From: Astragalus membranaceus
Taxonomy: Eukaryota; Streptophyta; Magnoliopsida; Fabales; Fabaceae
Direction: 5' to 3'
NCBI GenBank assembly: GCA_039519185.1
Contig: CM076850.1
Coordinates: 165,434,974 to 165,498,973 of the forward strand
Length of the DNA stretch: 64,000 nucleotides
Of the stretch, positions 1-11,769 are shown piece after piece. The notes under the pieces were generated by a model. That model was not told where the DNA came from, did no database searches, and saw only the letters and a program-made list of their open reading frames with translations. A program made the position numbers and the translations under genes. Each line of letters starts with the position of its first letter. Position 1 is the first letter of the stretch.

Positions 1-381
1 AGAAACTAAAGAAATAAATAAATAATCAATAAATATGTACATAAATAAATAAACAAATAGATATAAATAAATAAATACAAAACTAACCTCAAGCTGATGA
101 ACGCGATGAATGTCGAACCGGACCGAGCAGTCTGACCAGGTCAACTCCGAATCGGACTGCTTTGAGAACCGAAAAACTGATTCAAAAAAATTACAAAATA
201 ATCAAAGACAGACTTTTAGTGTCTGGACCGCAAAGGCTAGCCCAAAAGATGACTTAATTTGCCAATGACTCCTCCCTCAAAAGTCTTTGCCTCTTAGCCT
301 CTTTTATAGTCAAACGTTAGGTGGTTCTTGTTTCTCCCAAACAATGTGGGACTAAAACAAGATAGAGAAAGTCATTCTCGT
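1..381. other. AT-rich intergenic DNA, no gene
   Basis: The first 80 bases are a loose AAATA/AATAA simple repeat. The rest is non-coding sequence with no open frame that looks like a protein and no recognisable repeat boundary. Confidence 0.6.
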
Positions 382-719
382 TTTTCTCAAATCAGCCACT
401 GTAACAGTGTGATTCCGGATTCGTTAACCGTTGGATCATCGTCGTTTTTTTTACACCAGGTTCGTGAGACATACCTCTTCACTTTTACCGTTCGGATCGT
501 CGAAATGAGGTCTGAGGAGAGTGAAATTGTCTTCGCAAATGTACAAAAAACAACCCCCATTTTTCTCAAACCAGCCACCATACAAGTGTGATTCTGGACT
601 CGTTAACCGTTGGATCGTTTTCATTTTTTGCCAGAAGGTTCTTGAGACATTCATTTTCACTTTCACCGTTCGGATCGTCGAAATGAGGTCTGAAGAGAGA
701 GAGAAATCACCTACGCAAA
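382..719. repeat. Direct repeat, two ~160 bp copies
   Basis: Positions 382-540 and 561-719 are diverged copies of one block. Both run from TTTCTCAAA(T/C)CAGCCAC, through a GTTAACCGTTGGATC motif, to an identical GTTCGGATCGTCGAAATGAG stretch followed by a GA-rich tail and (T/A)CGCAAA. The short open frames here are by-products of the duplication. The block may come from an LTR or another dispersed repeat, but no ends with TG/CA or target duplication could be found. Confidence 0.7.
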
Positions 720-1353
720 GTAGCTGCAGTTTTGGGTATTTTGGTTTATTTTTGTAATTTTGGCATTCTTGGGCCAAGTCATGTAAATGGATGTAAATGG
801 ACACTCCTTTTTTGTAATAATAATAATTTTTTTATTGCACCTCCCTTTTTTTTATTTTCTTTTTTAATTTGTATTATTTCTTATCTATTTTATTTATTAT
901 TTTCGTTTTTTATTTAAAGATATTGTAACAAGAAAAATAAATTAAATCGACTTTGTAATTTTTTTGAATCAACATATTTTTTTAATTTTTGTTTAACCAC
1001 TAAAAAAAGTAATAATAACGCAAAATTAGTAAATTAGCGCAAAATGACCTATTCGAGGGATTAGGAATCAAATATAGGCGAAAAACATATTTTTGTGATT
1101 TTTTTGAAAAAAAGTAAAAATGTACCGGTTAAAATTGGGTGTTCACATGTTACAAGTACCAAGTTAATTTTTTGATAGGTCTTGTACACGTCCAGTACCA
1201 AGTTATCAAAACTATCCCATAATAAGATGCCGACATGCACCCAGTTGCATTTTTTTTGCAGAAAACAGAGAAAGAGAATAAGAGAAAGAGAAGGGAGAAG
1301 GAGGCTGTTGTGGTGGTGATGAGAGAGAAGTGGTGGTTGTGAGAGAGAGGTTG

Positions 1354-1406
<53 letters not shown>

Positions 1407-1590
1407 GGTGGTGGTGGTGGTGGTCATGAGAGGGAGAAGGAAGTCGTGGTGAGAGTGAGCGAGAAGAGGAAGGAATTTTTTTTTAGGGATATTTTAATCA
1501 TTTACTTATGTAAAGGAGGGTGAAAGACAGATAGAGTAAGAGGGGGTGCCAAAAGAATGGGCCTTATAACTAGGCTCACTCATAAATGGT
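720..1590. other. Intergenic DNA with GA and GGT microsatellites
   Basis: No gene is visible. Positions 800-1110 are strongly T/A-rich. Positions 1358-1402 are an uninterrupted (GA)n microsatellite, followed at about 1406-1424 by (GGT)n; the surrounding 1260-1480 is purine-rich. Confidence 0.7.
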
Positions 1591-1599
1591 TGAAGATTT

Positions 1600-3216
1600 T
1601 TACGTGACAGGAATGCTACTAAGCAAAGAGGTAGCTCTTGGGTTTGGCAAAGTTTGATTCGAGGAAGAGAACTGCTCAAGACTTCTGGTAGGTGGTCTGT
1701 GGGTTCTGGTCATGATATGTGGCTTGCTAATGGAGAGGTTGCTAAGGTGAAATAAGAGTCTAACATAACTAAGGTAAGTGAGCTGATCGATGCTAATCAC
1801 TGCTGGTATGTGGAGAGTATGAGGACACATCTTGACCCTAGAACAACTATCTCTGTCATGCAAACTCCTATCTCCTGGACTAACCCTATGGATGATCTTT
1901 ATTGGCCTTTTACAAAAGATGGGGTGTAGTCTGTGAAATCAGGCTATAGGAGGATTATAGAATGTAAACAAGTGCCCAGAAATCATGCCTCATCATCTGT
2001 TAATACTCCCAAGGAACTGTGGAACAAAATATGGGGAGCTACTGTGCCTCAGAAACTTAAGCACTTTATGTGGAGAGTTTATCACAATGCTCTTGCTCTA
2101 AGGGACAATTTGCATCAGAGAAGAATTGCTAGGGATGATTCTTGTCCTATGTGTCACAATGGTCAAGAGACAGTGGAACATCTATTCTTATTGTGTCCTT
2201 GGACAAGACCCCTCTGGGTTGGAGCTAATATTTTCCATATGCCTACAGAATTCAATGTCTCTGCATTCCCTCTGTGGTTAAATGGTGTGGTGGAGGTTTG
2301 GAGATCTAATGGTTTGGAAGAAGAGTTACATACAACTCAGTTGTTCTATTATCTATGGTACATCTGGAAGGCCAGGAATGACTATGTTTTTAACAAACAC
2401 AATCCAAATCCCATGGTAACCCTAACTATGGCTAAGACACAATGCTTAGAATTTTTTCAAGCCCAAGCTCCTAGAACCACTAATTTGAGTTTCTCTGGAT
2501 GGAGAACCCCAAGAACAAATAACATCAAGATTAACACGAATGCTGCCTTTGATAGCTCAACAGGCAGAGGGTATGCAGAGATGACAATGGGAGGGTATTT
2601 ACAACGATTGCTTCCAGAATCCACGCTCCTAATGCTCTTGTTGCAGAAGCCTTAGCCATGAGAGAAGCCATCTAGTTGGGTAGATCGATGAATCTCCAAA
2701 ATGTGGTCTTCGAATCGGACAATTCCTCCATTGTTGATGCGTGCAGAGGGGAAAAAGAGATTAGAGAAATTCAGAACATTCTTCATGACTTCAATAGTAT
2801 CAAATCAAGCTTTAATCTTTGTGGATTTACCTGGGTTAAACGGACTGGGAACAAGGTCGCTCACCAAATCGCTACTCTAGGAAAATCATGGTAATTGGAC
2901 GATGTATCCCCCGGAATCACTCCGTAAATTGATATTGGAAGATGCTCGTATGGTGGTTTCGCGATCTCTGAAGAAGAAGGCGCAGCCAGGGTTTTCTATT
3001 GTGAAACTCGTTTGAACGTGGTTTCTGTTTAGTTAGTCAGCTGAGTTATGCGTTGTACTTTATGTTTTGGTACTTGAGTTACGCGTTGTACTTTCAGTTT
3101 ATCTGGACTTGGGTCTAATTTTTGGATCTAGTATTGGACCCTCCGTGTTGGGCTCAGCCCATATTGCTTGTATTGGTTTGGGCCTCCGCCCACTAAATTA
3201 ATGAAATCAATACAAT
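1600..3216 (+). pseudogene. LINE (non-LTR retrotransposon) 3' end, decayed
   Basis: This is the C-terminal part of a plant LINE ORF2, truncated at its 5' side. Reading frames starting near 1605 give the tail of the reverse transcriptase protein. Positions 1990-2240 encode a zf-RVT type domain (ELWNKIWGATVPQKLKHFMW, then a CPMCHN...EHLFLLCPW zinc-binding pattern). Positions 2520-2890 encode an RNase H-like RVT_3 domain (VFESDNSSIVDACRG...KVAHQIATLG). Frame is lost by stops near 1758 and 1927 and by a frame change near 2640-2680, so no protein can be made. A non-coding 3' tail runs to about 3216 and ends in an A-rich stretch. Typical of a dead, 5'-truncated LINE insertion; its exact 5' junction was not found. 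Confidence 0.85.
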
Positions 3217-3271
3217 TTGACAAAAACAAACTTATGGAGATCTCTTGACAAAAAAAAGCTTGTGGAGATCT
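3217..3271. repeat. 27 bp imperfect tandem duplication at LINE 3' end
   Basis: TTGACAAAAA(C/A)AAA.CTT(A/G)TGGAGATCT occurs twice back to back (3217-3243 and 3245-3271). It could be a remnant of the LINE tail and its target site, or a local slippage product. Confidence 0.5.
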
Positions 3272-4081
3272 GATTCCTACGGTATCTGGCTTTTGGAATT
3301 CTTCTCTTGTGCATGATTTTCAGCCAAAGAAACATCGTTGACGTTCGTCTAAAGGAGGCCATTATTGGGAATGATTATGATCTTTCACCCAAAAAAAATG
3401 AAGACTCTCCTGTTGGGGTGAATAACATACTTTGCATAGGAACATGTTGATGCTTCTGAGCTTTTCTATAAGACGTGTAAAAAAACCAGTGCACAATTAT
3501 ACTTATTAAACCATATTGGACCGTTTACAAAAAGCCCGTGCTGAATTTTTAAAAACTATTCCATTTTATTTAATTAAGATCTAGAAAATTAGGATCCCAA
3601 TTTACTAAACTGGTAACGAACCGATTTTGTACTAGTTTTGAACGGGTTTGTAAATGTGAACCGATTTTGCAAAACTAGTTCACCAAAACTGCATTTTGAA
3701 AGAGGAGTAGTGTGCATGATTCTTATACCATACATACCCCTACTTCTCTAACCACAACTTACAAGAATTGGATCCTGCCTTTTTTTGTTCAATCATCTCT
3801 CCTTTTCCTAATCTAATGGTTGATTGACCTACAAAGGAAAAAACAGTTAGAAATGTGAGAAAACAAGAGGTGGGTGAATGGTTGAAATTAAGGCAAAATG
3901 GACGGTGTGAGAGAATGAGCAATAGAGAATCGAAATTCCAGTTTATGATTTATATGATATGATGCGAATTGCACACTATGCGTCACTATTTATTTTTTAT
4001 GCAAGTTCGCGTATATTTTTATTATCAGTATAACATTAAGTATATAACTTTCAAGAAAGGGTTACAGAGAAGTTAAAAATA
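3272..4081. other. Intergenic DNA, nothing recognised
   Basis: No supported gene. There is a short internal repetition of the phrase AACCGATTTTG around 3616-3672. The stretch ends at the target site of the large gypsy element. Confidence 0.5.
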
Positions 4082-4086
4082 ATGAG
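4082..4086. repeat. Target-site duplication ATGAG, left copy
   Basis: ATGAG lies immediately before the 5' LTR and is repeated immediately after the 3' LTR at 21552-21556. A 5 bp duplication is what Ty3/gypsy integrases leave. Confidence 0.95.
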
Positions 4087-4400
4087 TGGACTGGGCCAAA
4101 GAATTAGAGTTTCGGCCCAATACAAGATCAACCGAACTCAAGCACACACGACCTCGGCATGGCCCACAAAAGAGAAGTTACCGAGGACAGGTGTCGCAGG
4201 TGAGGGAAGACGTGGGAACTCATCTGGCTGGAACCGGGCTAACCGCTGTGAACCGACCTCCGAAGATAACTGCCGAGAAGCCTTGGAGAACTAGATATAT
4301 AGGACTCTAGGCCAGAGAAGAAAGGAGATTCGTTCGGGAGACTAACTCAATTTTCCTCCATACCTGTAACAACCGAGTTGATCATTTTTATTCTAGAACA
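4087..4400 (+). repeat. 5' LTR of Tat-type gypsy element (314 bp)
   Basis: It starts TGGACTGGGCC and ends TTCTAGAACA. A TATA-like GATATATAGG lies at 4294-4303, about 100 bases before the LTR end, and fits the LTR core promoter. Compared with the 3' LTR it has one extra T in the TTTCGGCC run, one extra G after CGCAG, and two substitutions (CCGAGG versus CCAAGG; GGCCAG versus GGCCGG). Confidence 0.95.
4294..4303 (+). promoter_or_regulatory. TATA-like box of 5' LTR
   Basis: GATATATAGG, conserved at about 21446-21455 in the 3' LTR. The position fits transcription start within the LTR; assignment is by sequence only. Confidence 0.55.
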
Positions 4401-4424
4401 TTTGGCGCCCACCGTGGGGCCCGA
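4401..4424 (+). other. Primer binding region of gypsy element
   Basis: TTTGGCGCCCACCGTGGGGC directly follows the LTR's terminal CA. TGGCGCC-type sequence at this place is common in Tat-group elements, where the 3' end of a host tRNA primes minus-strand DNA synthesis. Which tRNA was not determined. Confidence 0.7.
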
Positions 4425-4463
4425 TAAATTTAATCCCGGCCACACCTTGCATTTTCACCAGCC

Positions 4464-7400
4464 ATGATAACTACCCGTCGCGGACGCCGGCGTCAACCGC
4501 CGCCATCCCCCCCTCGCAGAACACAAGCTTCGCAAGTCGGACCACATACGCCGGATCCTGCCACACCGGAAACAATTCAAATACCAGTTGCTCAGCCAGC
4601 CAACGCTGCGACCACCCAAACAGTTACTGAAGAACAACAACCAATTCTTCAACCAAACCAGGCTGCGATGCCTGAACACCCATTCATGGTTGTCGTCAAC
4701 GCAGTCCTCGATGAACTACGAAAACAGAACCAGTCCCTGCAACAACAAGTTGATGACATGAAGCAAGAAAGAGATCCTAACTCGCTTGATAGAGTCCAAC
4801 TGGAAAAACCCCAACCATTCACAGACGCCATCATGAATGACTTGGTTCCCCAAAACTTCAAGCCGCCGCCCTTGGAACCATATGATGGTCGCCGAGATCC
4901 TCAGGAGCACCTAACCGCATTTGACACGCAGATGGCCATCATTGGTGCGCATGAAACGCTCAAGTGTAAACTTTTCTCCGGCACCATGAAAGACGCGGCG
5001 TTACGATGGTTCATGAGCCTTCCTCGGCAATCCGTTGTTTCTTATGCCGACTTCACGAAGAAGTTCCTCAGACATTTTTCAGACAGAAGACACAAAAAAA
5101 CCTCCACTGCTACATTGTTTAACACCCGGCAGCGCCCAACTGAAACTCTCCGTGAATACCTGGGAAGATTTAGTGACATCACCGTCGACGTGGAACACCC
5201 TGATCAGAGGCAATTTGCAGACGCGTTCACAAACGGGTTGCGTGGAGGACAGTTCAACGAGTCACTAGCAAACAGGCCTGCAACCAACATGCAAGAGATC
5301 TTAGCCCGAGCAGAAGCCTACATGAACGGAGAAGAAAGTAATGCCGAGAAGCGGCACCGGGATGAACGCGAAAGGCAACCTGATAAAGGATACGAACGTC
5401 GTGGCAGATATGACGACTATAGCCGGAGTGTTTCTCAACGGCGCGATCCTCCACCACCGCCTCGGCGAAGATCTCCGCCACCTCCTCGGCGAAGCAGCCC
5501 TGTCAGAGGAACTTTAACACCTTTGAATCAGAGGCGTGCGACGATTTTGAAAGAGGTCCTACACACAAGGTTAATCCCTGAATTAAACCCAGCAAGAAGA
5601 GTCCTAGGCAGAGACAGTGATAGTTGGTGCGAATACCACCGAGGTCGAGGACATGATACCGAGAACTGCTATGCCTTAAAAAATGAAATCGAGAAGCTAA
5701 TCCGACGTGGCTTATTGAAACAATATGTGAAAGACGACCCAGGGCACTCACGTGCCAGAACCCCGGAGCAACTGAAGCCTAAGTTGCAGTCTCAAGTGGT
5801 AACGTTGGCAGAACATGCAGATGAAGTTCCACCAGTGCAACATACTCTCAACACCATTTCCGGAGGGTTCGCGGGAGGAGGAGAAACAAGCTCGGCTCGC
5901 CGCAGATATGTACGCCAAGTCATGCATATCAGCAGTTCATCTGATAGTTCCATGATACCCAACATTCCTGATCTCACTTTCTCTCCCAAGGACTTCGTAG
6001 GAATATCCCCACATGAAGATGATCCTCTGGTTATAGTAGTTCAAGTCCTCAACTACAATGTCAGACGTGTACTGATTGACCCCGGATCCTCAGCAGACAT
6101 CATCTATTGGGAAGCTTTCAAAGGTATGAACTTATCTAATGACCACTTGCAGCCTTACCATGGTACACTAGTTGGTTTTTCAGGAGAACAGGTGCAGATA
6201 AAAGGATACATTACCCTCCGCGCCACATTTGGCGTGGGTCACAATGCCAAAACAATCAAGGTCAGATACTTGGTGATTGATGCTGAATCATCTTATAATA
6301 TTATAATGGGAAGGCCAGCACTCAATATCCTCGGCGCCGCCTTGTCAACCCGATATCTCACAATGAAGTATCCCCTTGACGATGGACGAGTTGGAGTCCT
6401 TAAAGCAGATCAGGAGGCAGCAAGAAAATGTTACTTAGAAAGCCTAAAAACGAAGAAGAAAAACACCGTAGACTCGACGGTAAAGGCCACATCTTTCAAC
6501 ATTAATTTTGCTGACTTAGACTCCAGGGAAGATTTCAGTGATCACCGATTGAAGCCAACAGAAGATCTCAAGCAAATTCAGATCGGATCAAGTCCTGAAC
6601 AGACGACAAACATTGGAGGTGCCCTCCCAATGGACGAAGAAGTAGCAATAGTTGAGTTACTAAGAAAGAATATTGATCTCTTCGCTTGGACCCCAGCAGA
6701 TATGCCAGGGATTGACCCCTCCTTCATTTGTCACAAACTGTCATTAGTTCCAGCTGCAAAACCGATCTCACAAAGAAAGAGGAAGCTCGGACCTGAGCGC
6801 AAGGTAGCAGTCGCAGAGGAAACCCAGAAGTTGCTTGAAGCCGGTTTCATTAAAGAAATTCAATACCCGACTTGGCTTTCCAATGTGGTGTTGGTGAAAA
6901 AGTCTAATGGAAAGTGGCGTATGTGCGTGGATTTCACGGACTTGAACGCTGCCTGCCCAAAAGATCCCTACCCTCTGCCCAGCATTGATGCGCTGATAGA
7001 TGGGGCCTCCGGATATCGCGTTCTAAGCTTCATGGACGCATATTCCGGTTACAACCAGATCAAAATGGACCCAGATGATGCAGACAAAACAGCATTCATG
7101 ACTGATACCTGCAATTATCACTACACTGTCATGCCTTTTGGCCTCAAAAACGCAGGTGCAACATATCAACGTCTAATGGACAGCGTGTTCCGAGGCCAAA
7201 TTGGAAGAAATCTTGAGGTGTATGTCGACGACATGGTGGTCAAAACCGAGGAGAACCACAATCATGTTACAGACTTAGAAGAAACCTTCAATTCCCTCAG
7301 AAAACATGAAATGCGGCTCAACCCGGCAAAGTGCTCCTTTGGAGTACAAGCTGGAAAATTCTTGGGATTCATGTTGACTAATAGAGGTATAGAAGCAAAT

Positions 7401-9908
7401 CCTGACAAGTGCAGAGCAATACTGGAGATGCCAAGCCCATCAAATCCTAAAGAAGTTCAGCAACTAACGGGACGCCTGGCAGCTTTATCACGCTTCCTAT
7501 CTTGTGCAGGTGAAAACATCTTTATAAATGTTTCACTCCCTCAGCCAAACCCCATTGACAACGCAAATTCGCAACATGACTCACTACTATTTTCTCATAC
7601 TGTTTCCATTTTTTGTAATTAACTATGTGCAGGTGATAAAGCTTTCCATTTCTTTGCTTCTTTGAAGAAAAAGGGCTACTTCGAATGGACAGCTGAATGT
7701 CAAGAAGCTTTTCAAGCGATTAAAACTTTCCTATCCTCTCCTCCCATCTTGGTGAAACCAAAAGTAGGAGCTCCGTTGTTGCTTTACTTAGCAATTTCAG
7801 AAAGAGCCATGAGTTCGGTCTTAGTATCTGAAGAAGGGAAGCAACAAAGACCGATATATTTCTGCAGCAAAGTGTTCAAAGGAGCCGAGGTCCGATACCA
7901 GAAAATAGAGAAGTTAGCTCTGGCTTTAATCACTTCGGCACGTCGACTTCGACCTTACTTCCAAAGTCACCGGATAATTGTGAAGACAGACCATCCTATC
8001 AAGCAGGTTTTACGTAAGCCGGATCTCGCAGGTAGAATGGTTGCCTGGTCAATTGAACTTTCTGAATACGACGTTGTCTTTCACCCAAGAGATGGCATAA
8101 AAGCTCAGGTTCTAGCAGATTTCGCTGTGGAATTGACACCACCATCATTAGAACCAGACGTTTCTCCCTGGACCCTCTCGGTAGATGGAGCATCAAACTT
8201 AAAAGGAAGTGGCGCAGGCATCACACTTGAAAGTCCTGAGGGCCTCCTCATTGAACAATCATTAAGGTTCGACTTCAAAGCTAGTAACAATCAAGCGGAA
8301 TATGAAGCTCTAATCGCAGGAATGAATCTTGCAAAGGAGGTCGGAGTCCAACATCTCAGAGTGCAGAGCGACTCCCAACTCGTAACTTCCCAGGTTTCTG
8401 GCCAATTTCAAACCAGGGATCCACAACTCGGCAAGTACCTCAAGAAAGTTAAACTACTCTCCGCCGGTTTCCCCTCTTTTGAATTGCTGTACGTCCCCAG
8501 AGAGCAGAACATCCGAGCTGATATCCTATCCAAGTTGGCAAGCACAAAGAAACCTGGCAACAATCACACTGTGATTCAGGAGACACTCCCACTGCCAAGT
8601 ATTGAAACAAAAGAGATCCACTCAGTAGAACTGTCAACCAACTGGACTACTCCAATAATAGCCTTTCTGCAACATGACATCCTGCCTCACGAAGAGACCG
8701 AAGCCAAAAAGATGCGGCGTGACGCAGCGAAATATGTTATCATCGCAGGCAAGCTATATAGAAGGGGTTTTGCAGCACCACTCCTACGCTGTCTGACACC
8801 CGCTGAAACCGAATACGTGATGAAAGAGATCCATGAGGGCATATGCGGCAGCCACATCGGAGGACGTTCATTGTCAAACAAAGTCATAAGAGCAGGATAT
8901 TATTGGCCCCAGCTGGACAAGGATTGCGTAGACTTTGTGAAGAAATGCGATAAATGCCAACGGCATGCCGACCTTCACCATGCTCCTGCAACAACGCTGC
9001 AATCAATTACAACCCCTTGGCCTTTCTACAAATGGGGGGCTGACATCTTGGGCCCATTCCCAGTTGGACCTGGTCAGGTGAAATTCTTACTCGTTGCCGT
9101 CGAATACTTCTCCAAATGGATAGAAGCAGAGCCTGTAGCAACCATCACAGCAGCTCGGGTCAAGAAATTCTATTGGAAGAATATTATCTGCAGATTTGGT
9201 ATGCCAGCAGAAATAGTGTCAGATAATGGTACACAATTTGCCAGCTCCCTTGTTACAGATTTTTGCACTGGACTTGGAATCAAGAACAAGTTCACGTCGG
9301 TAGAACATCCTCAGGCAAATGGCCAAGCTGAGTCAGCAAATAAAGTCATATTATCTGGTCTAAAAAAGAAGCTTGATGAACACAAAGGTGCCTGGGCAGA
9401 TCAGTTATGTCAAGTGCTTTGGTCATATCACACAACCCCAGATTCTTCAACTGGTAAAACCCCTTTTAAGCTTACATATGGTGCGGATGCTATGATACCC
9501 GTGGAATTGGGTGAGCCTAGCTTCAGGCGAGAGAACACAAGGGAGGACACGAACTCAATCAACATGGTAGTAAACCTAGATCTCCTGGAGGAAATCAGAG
9601 AAGCTGCTCATCTACAAGAATACGCAGTGAAGCAGCGCGTAGCTCGGAAATATGATTCTAAGGTCCTCCCTTGTGAGATGAAGCAAGGCGACCTCGTTTT
9701 AAGGAAAGTTTTGGGACCAGATACAAAGGGAAAGCTTTCACCTAACTGGGAAGGTCCATACAAGATCCTAGAGAAGTTGACTGCCGGAGCCTACAAGTTA
9801 GAAACGCTAGCGGGACACCCAATACCGAGGAGTTGGAACTCGGCAAATCTCCGCTTCTACTTCAGTTGCAATAAGGGTGCACTCTTTTCTCCCACTGGGA
9901 GTTTTTAA
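4464..9908 (+). CDS. Gag-Pol polyprotein of Tat-type gypsy element (spliced)
   Basis: Encodes the capsid protein and all enzymes for copying and integrating the element. Reading frame 4464-7509 continues in the same frame at 7633-9908 if a 123 bp GT-AG intron (7510-7632) is removed, giving about 1773 residues. Domains in order: gag core at 4860-5340; zinc-knuckle-like CEYHRGRGHDTENC near 5625; aspartic protease with DPGSSADI near 6075; reverse transcriptase around 6720-7400 with catalytic YVDD near 7220; first RNase H at 7660-8130; second, distinct RNase H at 8160-8540 beginning SVDGASN; integrase with an H-H-C-C finger near 8830-8965 and catalytic D, D, E at GADILG (about 9040), VSDNG (9220) and GQAES (9322). 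All catalytic residues are present and the only in-frame stop (7620-7622) lies in the intron. The stop at 9906 sits inside a hairpin. It starts at the first ATG after the primer site. Confidence 0.93.
7510..7632 (+). other. Probable intron inside pol, between RT and RNase H
   Basis: 123 bases beginning GTGAAA and ending TATGTGCAG after a T-rich tract. Its removal joins a conserved RT C-terminus (LSRFLSCAG) to a conserved RNase H start (DKAFHFFASLKKKG) without frame change, whereas its retention introduces TAA at 7620. Both ends carry the 11 bp repeat TGTGCAGGTGA (7503-7513, 7626-7636), so splicing or deletion between the repeats gives the same product. Ogre-type Tat elements are known to have a pol intron; this one lies near the RT/RNase H border. 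Confidence 0.75.
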
Positions 9909-9918
9909 TGAGGCACCC
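9875..9918 (+). promoter_or_regulatory. Hairpin 1 over pol stop codon
   Basis: Outer arms GGGTGC-A-CTC and GAG-GCACCC enclose an inner CTCCC/GGGAG stem and a TTTTTAA stretch holding the pol stop. The core of 32 bases is repeated in hairpin 2 with different but self-complementary arms. Likely an RNA structure of the genomic transcript; the role (termination, 3' processing, packaging) is unknown. Confidence 0.7.
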
Positions 9919-10042
9919 CCTATTTTATCTCTTCCATGTTTTCATTTCCTGTTTTTACATTAGACAACTTCCCCATGAAAATGGTTGATTATGTATGTAC
10001 TCAAAATGATGCGCAGACATTATAACGCCAACGAATAAAAAC

Positions 10043-10092
10043 CTGGCAAGTACTCTTTTCTCCCACCGGGAGTTTTTAACGAGACTTGCCAG
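10043..10092 (+). promoter_or_regulatory. Hairpin 2, same core as hairpin 1
   Basis: Outer arms CTGGCAAGT-A-CTC and GAG-ACTTGCCAG pair over 12 bases with a single bulged A, as in hairpin 1. The core ACTCTTTTCTCCCACCGGGAG differs from hairpin 1 by one base, and the following TTTTTAACGAG by one more. Confidence 0.7.
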
Positions 10093-10290
10093 TTGAAAAA
10101 GTGGTGTCAAAATTTCTTACACTTTTTTACTGCTAAATCTTTGCTGAGAACAAATCGATACAGCTCAGTTAAAACAAAGCGAAACAATTTACAACTCACC
10201 TCTGCAAAACTTCTAACCGAAGTCATTTCGAAACACTTCGGCAAAGATCAAGAAAAGTGATTTGTTCAAAATCCCATACAACAATGGTTG

Positions 10291-10293
10291 GAG
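10291..10293. repeat. CACTA target-site duplication GAG, left copy
   Basis: GAG precedes the CACTAC terminus and follows the GTAGTG terminus at 18106-18108. Three-base duplications are diagnostic of CACTA (En/Spm) transposons. Confidence 0.9.
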
Positions 10294-10315
10294 CACTACC
10301 AGAATTTCAGTCATT

Positions 10316-10825
10316 TCCGGCGGGCAATTTCCGGCGGATTTAGTCCGCCGGTAAATTACCGGCGGATTTTGGCACGTTACCGGCGGCTTAGATCCCCCAG
10401 TATCTTACCGGCGGATTTGACAAAGTTACCGGCGGATTATATTCCGACTGTTAAATTACCGGCGGATTTTGTTCCCTTACCGGCGGATATATGTTGCGCA
10501 GAATTTTTAAAAACAAATCCGCCGGTAATTGCATTTACCGGCGGATACAGCCGCCGCTTTAAAAAATTATTATTAATTAAATTTTGACAATCCGCCGGTA
10601 AGCAACATCATATCCGCCGGTAACAACACGCCAAATAATCCGCCGGTAACGCCTATTACCGGCGGATATTATTTAAATTTTAAAAATTAATAATCCGCCG
10701 GTATTTTTAAAATCAGCCGGTAATGCTATTTTATCCGCCGGTAGGTTCTGACCGTTGGGTCATATCCGTTGGTATCCGCCGGTAAACATAATATCCGCCG
10801 GTAAGCGTAATTTCCGGCGGATTTC
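10316..10825. repeat. CACTA left subterminal repeat cluster
   Basis: About twenty copies of (T)TACCGGCGGAT or its complement ATCCGCCGGTAA(T), spaced 15-40 bases apart. A few have a base change (for example TCAGCCGG near 10710). They are expected transposase binding sites. Confidence 0.9.
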
Positions 10826-11769
10826 GAATATAGCCGTTGGCGCCTCTTCCCTTATATATTCCCACCCCTCCTCACTTCCTCTTCACTCACTCTTCACTCT
10901 CTACTCCGAAATCTCTCTCTTTTCTCCTAAATCTCTCTCTTTTCTCCTAAATCTCACTCTTTTCTCCTAAATCTCTCACTATTTTCTTCTCATTTTCTCT
11001 CGATTCACTCTTTTCGAAGTCAGTTTTGTTTAAGGTATGTTTTTTAACTAAATTTGGATTGTTTTAGTTAATATTTAATTTTTAAATATGTGTTGTTTAG
11101 TATTTTTTGTTATTATTTGTTTTGCAGTTGATTGAAGTTGCCACTTTGGAGTTGCCACTTTGGAGTTGCCACTTTGGAGTTGTTAGTTTTGAGTTTAGTC
11201 ACTGCATTACCGGTTAGTTAACAAATTTATTCGTTATTAAATGTATTTGTTGGTGTTATTATAAATTATAAGTTTTTTACAAAAATAAAATAAATTTTAT
11301 TTATTCTGTAATAATTAAATTACGTTTACACTATTTGTATAATAATAATTATCTCAAAATTTTGAGATTTTTAAAATACGAATTATTTTATTTATTAGTT
11401 AAAAATCGAAAAATTATTAGTTATTTTGTAGTAAAATTAAAAACAAATTATTTTAATGTTATTTGATGTTATTAGCCGAAATTTTTCATGAAAATAAGAT
11501 AAATTTTATTCATGGAAATTATTGGTGTTATAGAAATTATTCGAAAATAAAATAAAATAAATTATAATAATTGTTTGTTATTTGCATTTTTTGTAAAAAA
11601 ATAATTTTTTTAGTAAAATAAAATGTTACTAAAAATATATTATCATTTATATATATTTGGTCAAATCTAAAATATCCATACTAATGTGTATTATTCTAAT
11701 ACACGTGGTATATGTTGTGTTGTGTATGTTATATTTAAGAACGTACCCAAAAAAATGGATCGTAGTTGA

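Noticed and set aside
1212..1427. 71-residue Ser/Leu/Thr frame on the minus strand
   Set aside because: Produced by GA and GGT microsatellites.
4082..4310. Short open frames in both gypsy LTRs
   Set aside because: They occur in both LTRs simply because the LTRs are identical; no protein similarity and they lie at the promoter.
7400..7700. Gag-pol as two separate proteins with an independent start at 7662
   Set aside because: The downstream ATG falls after the start of the conserved RNase H linker; the same frame and clear splice signals favour one spliced product.
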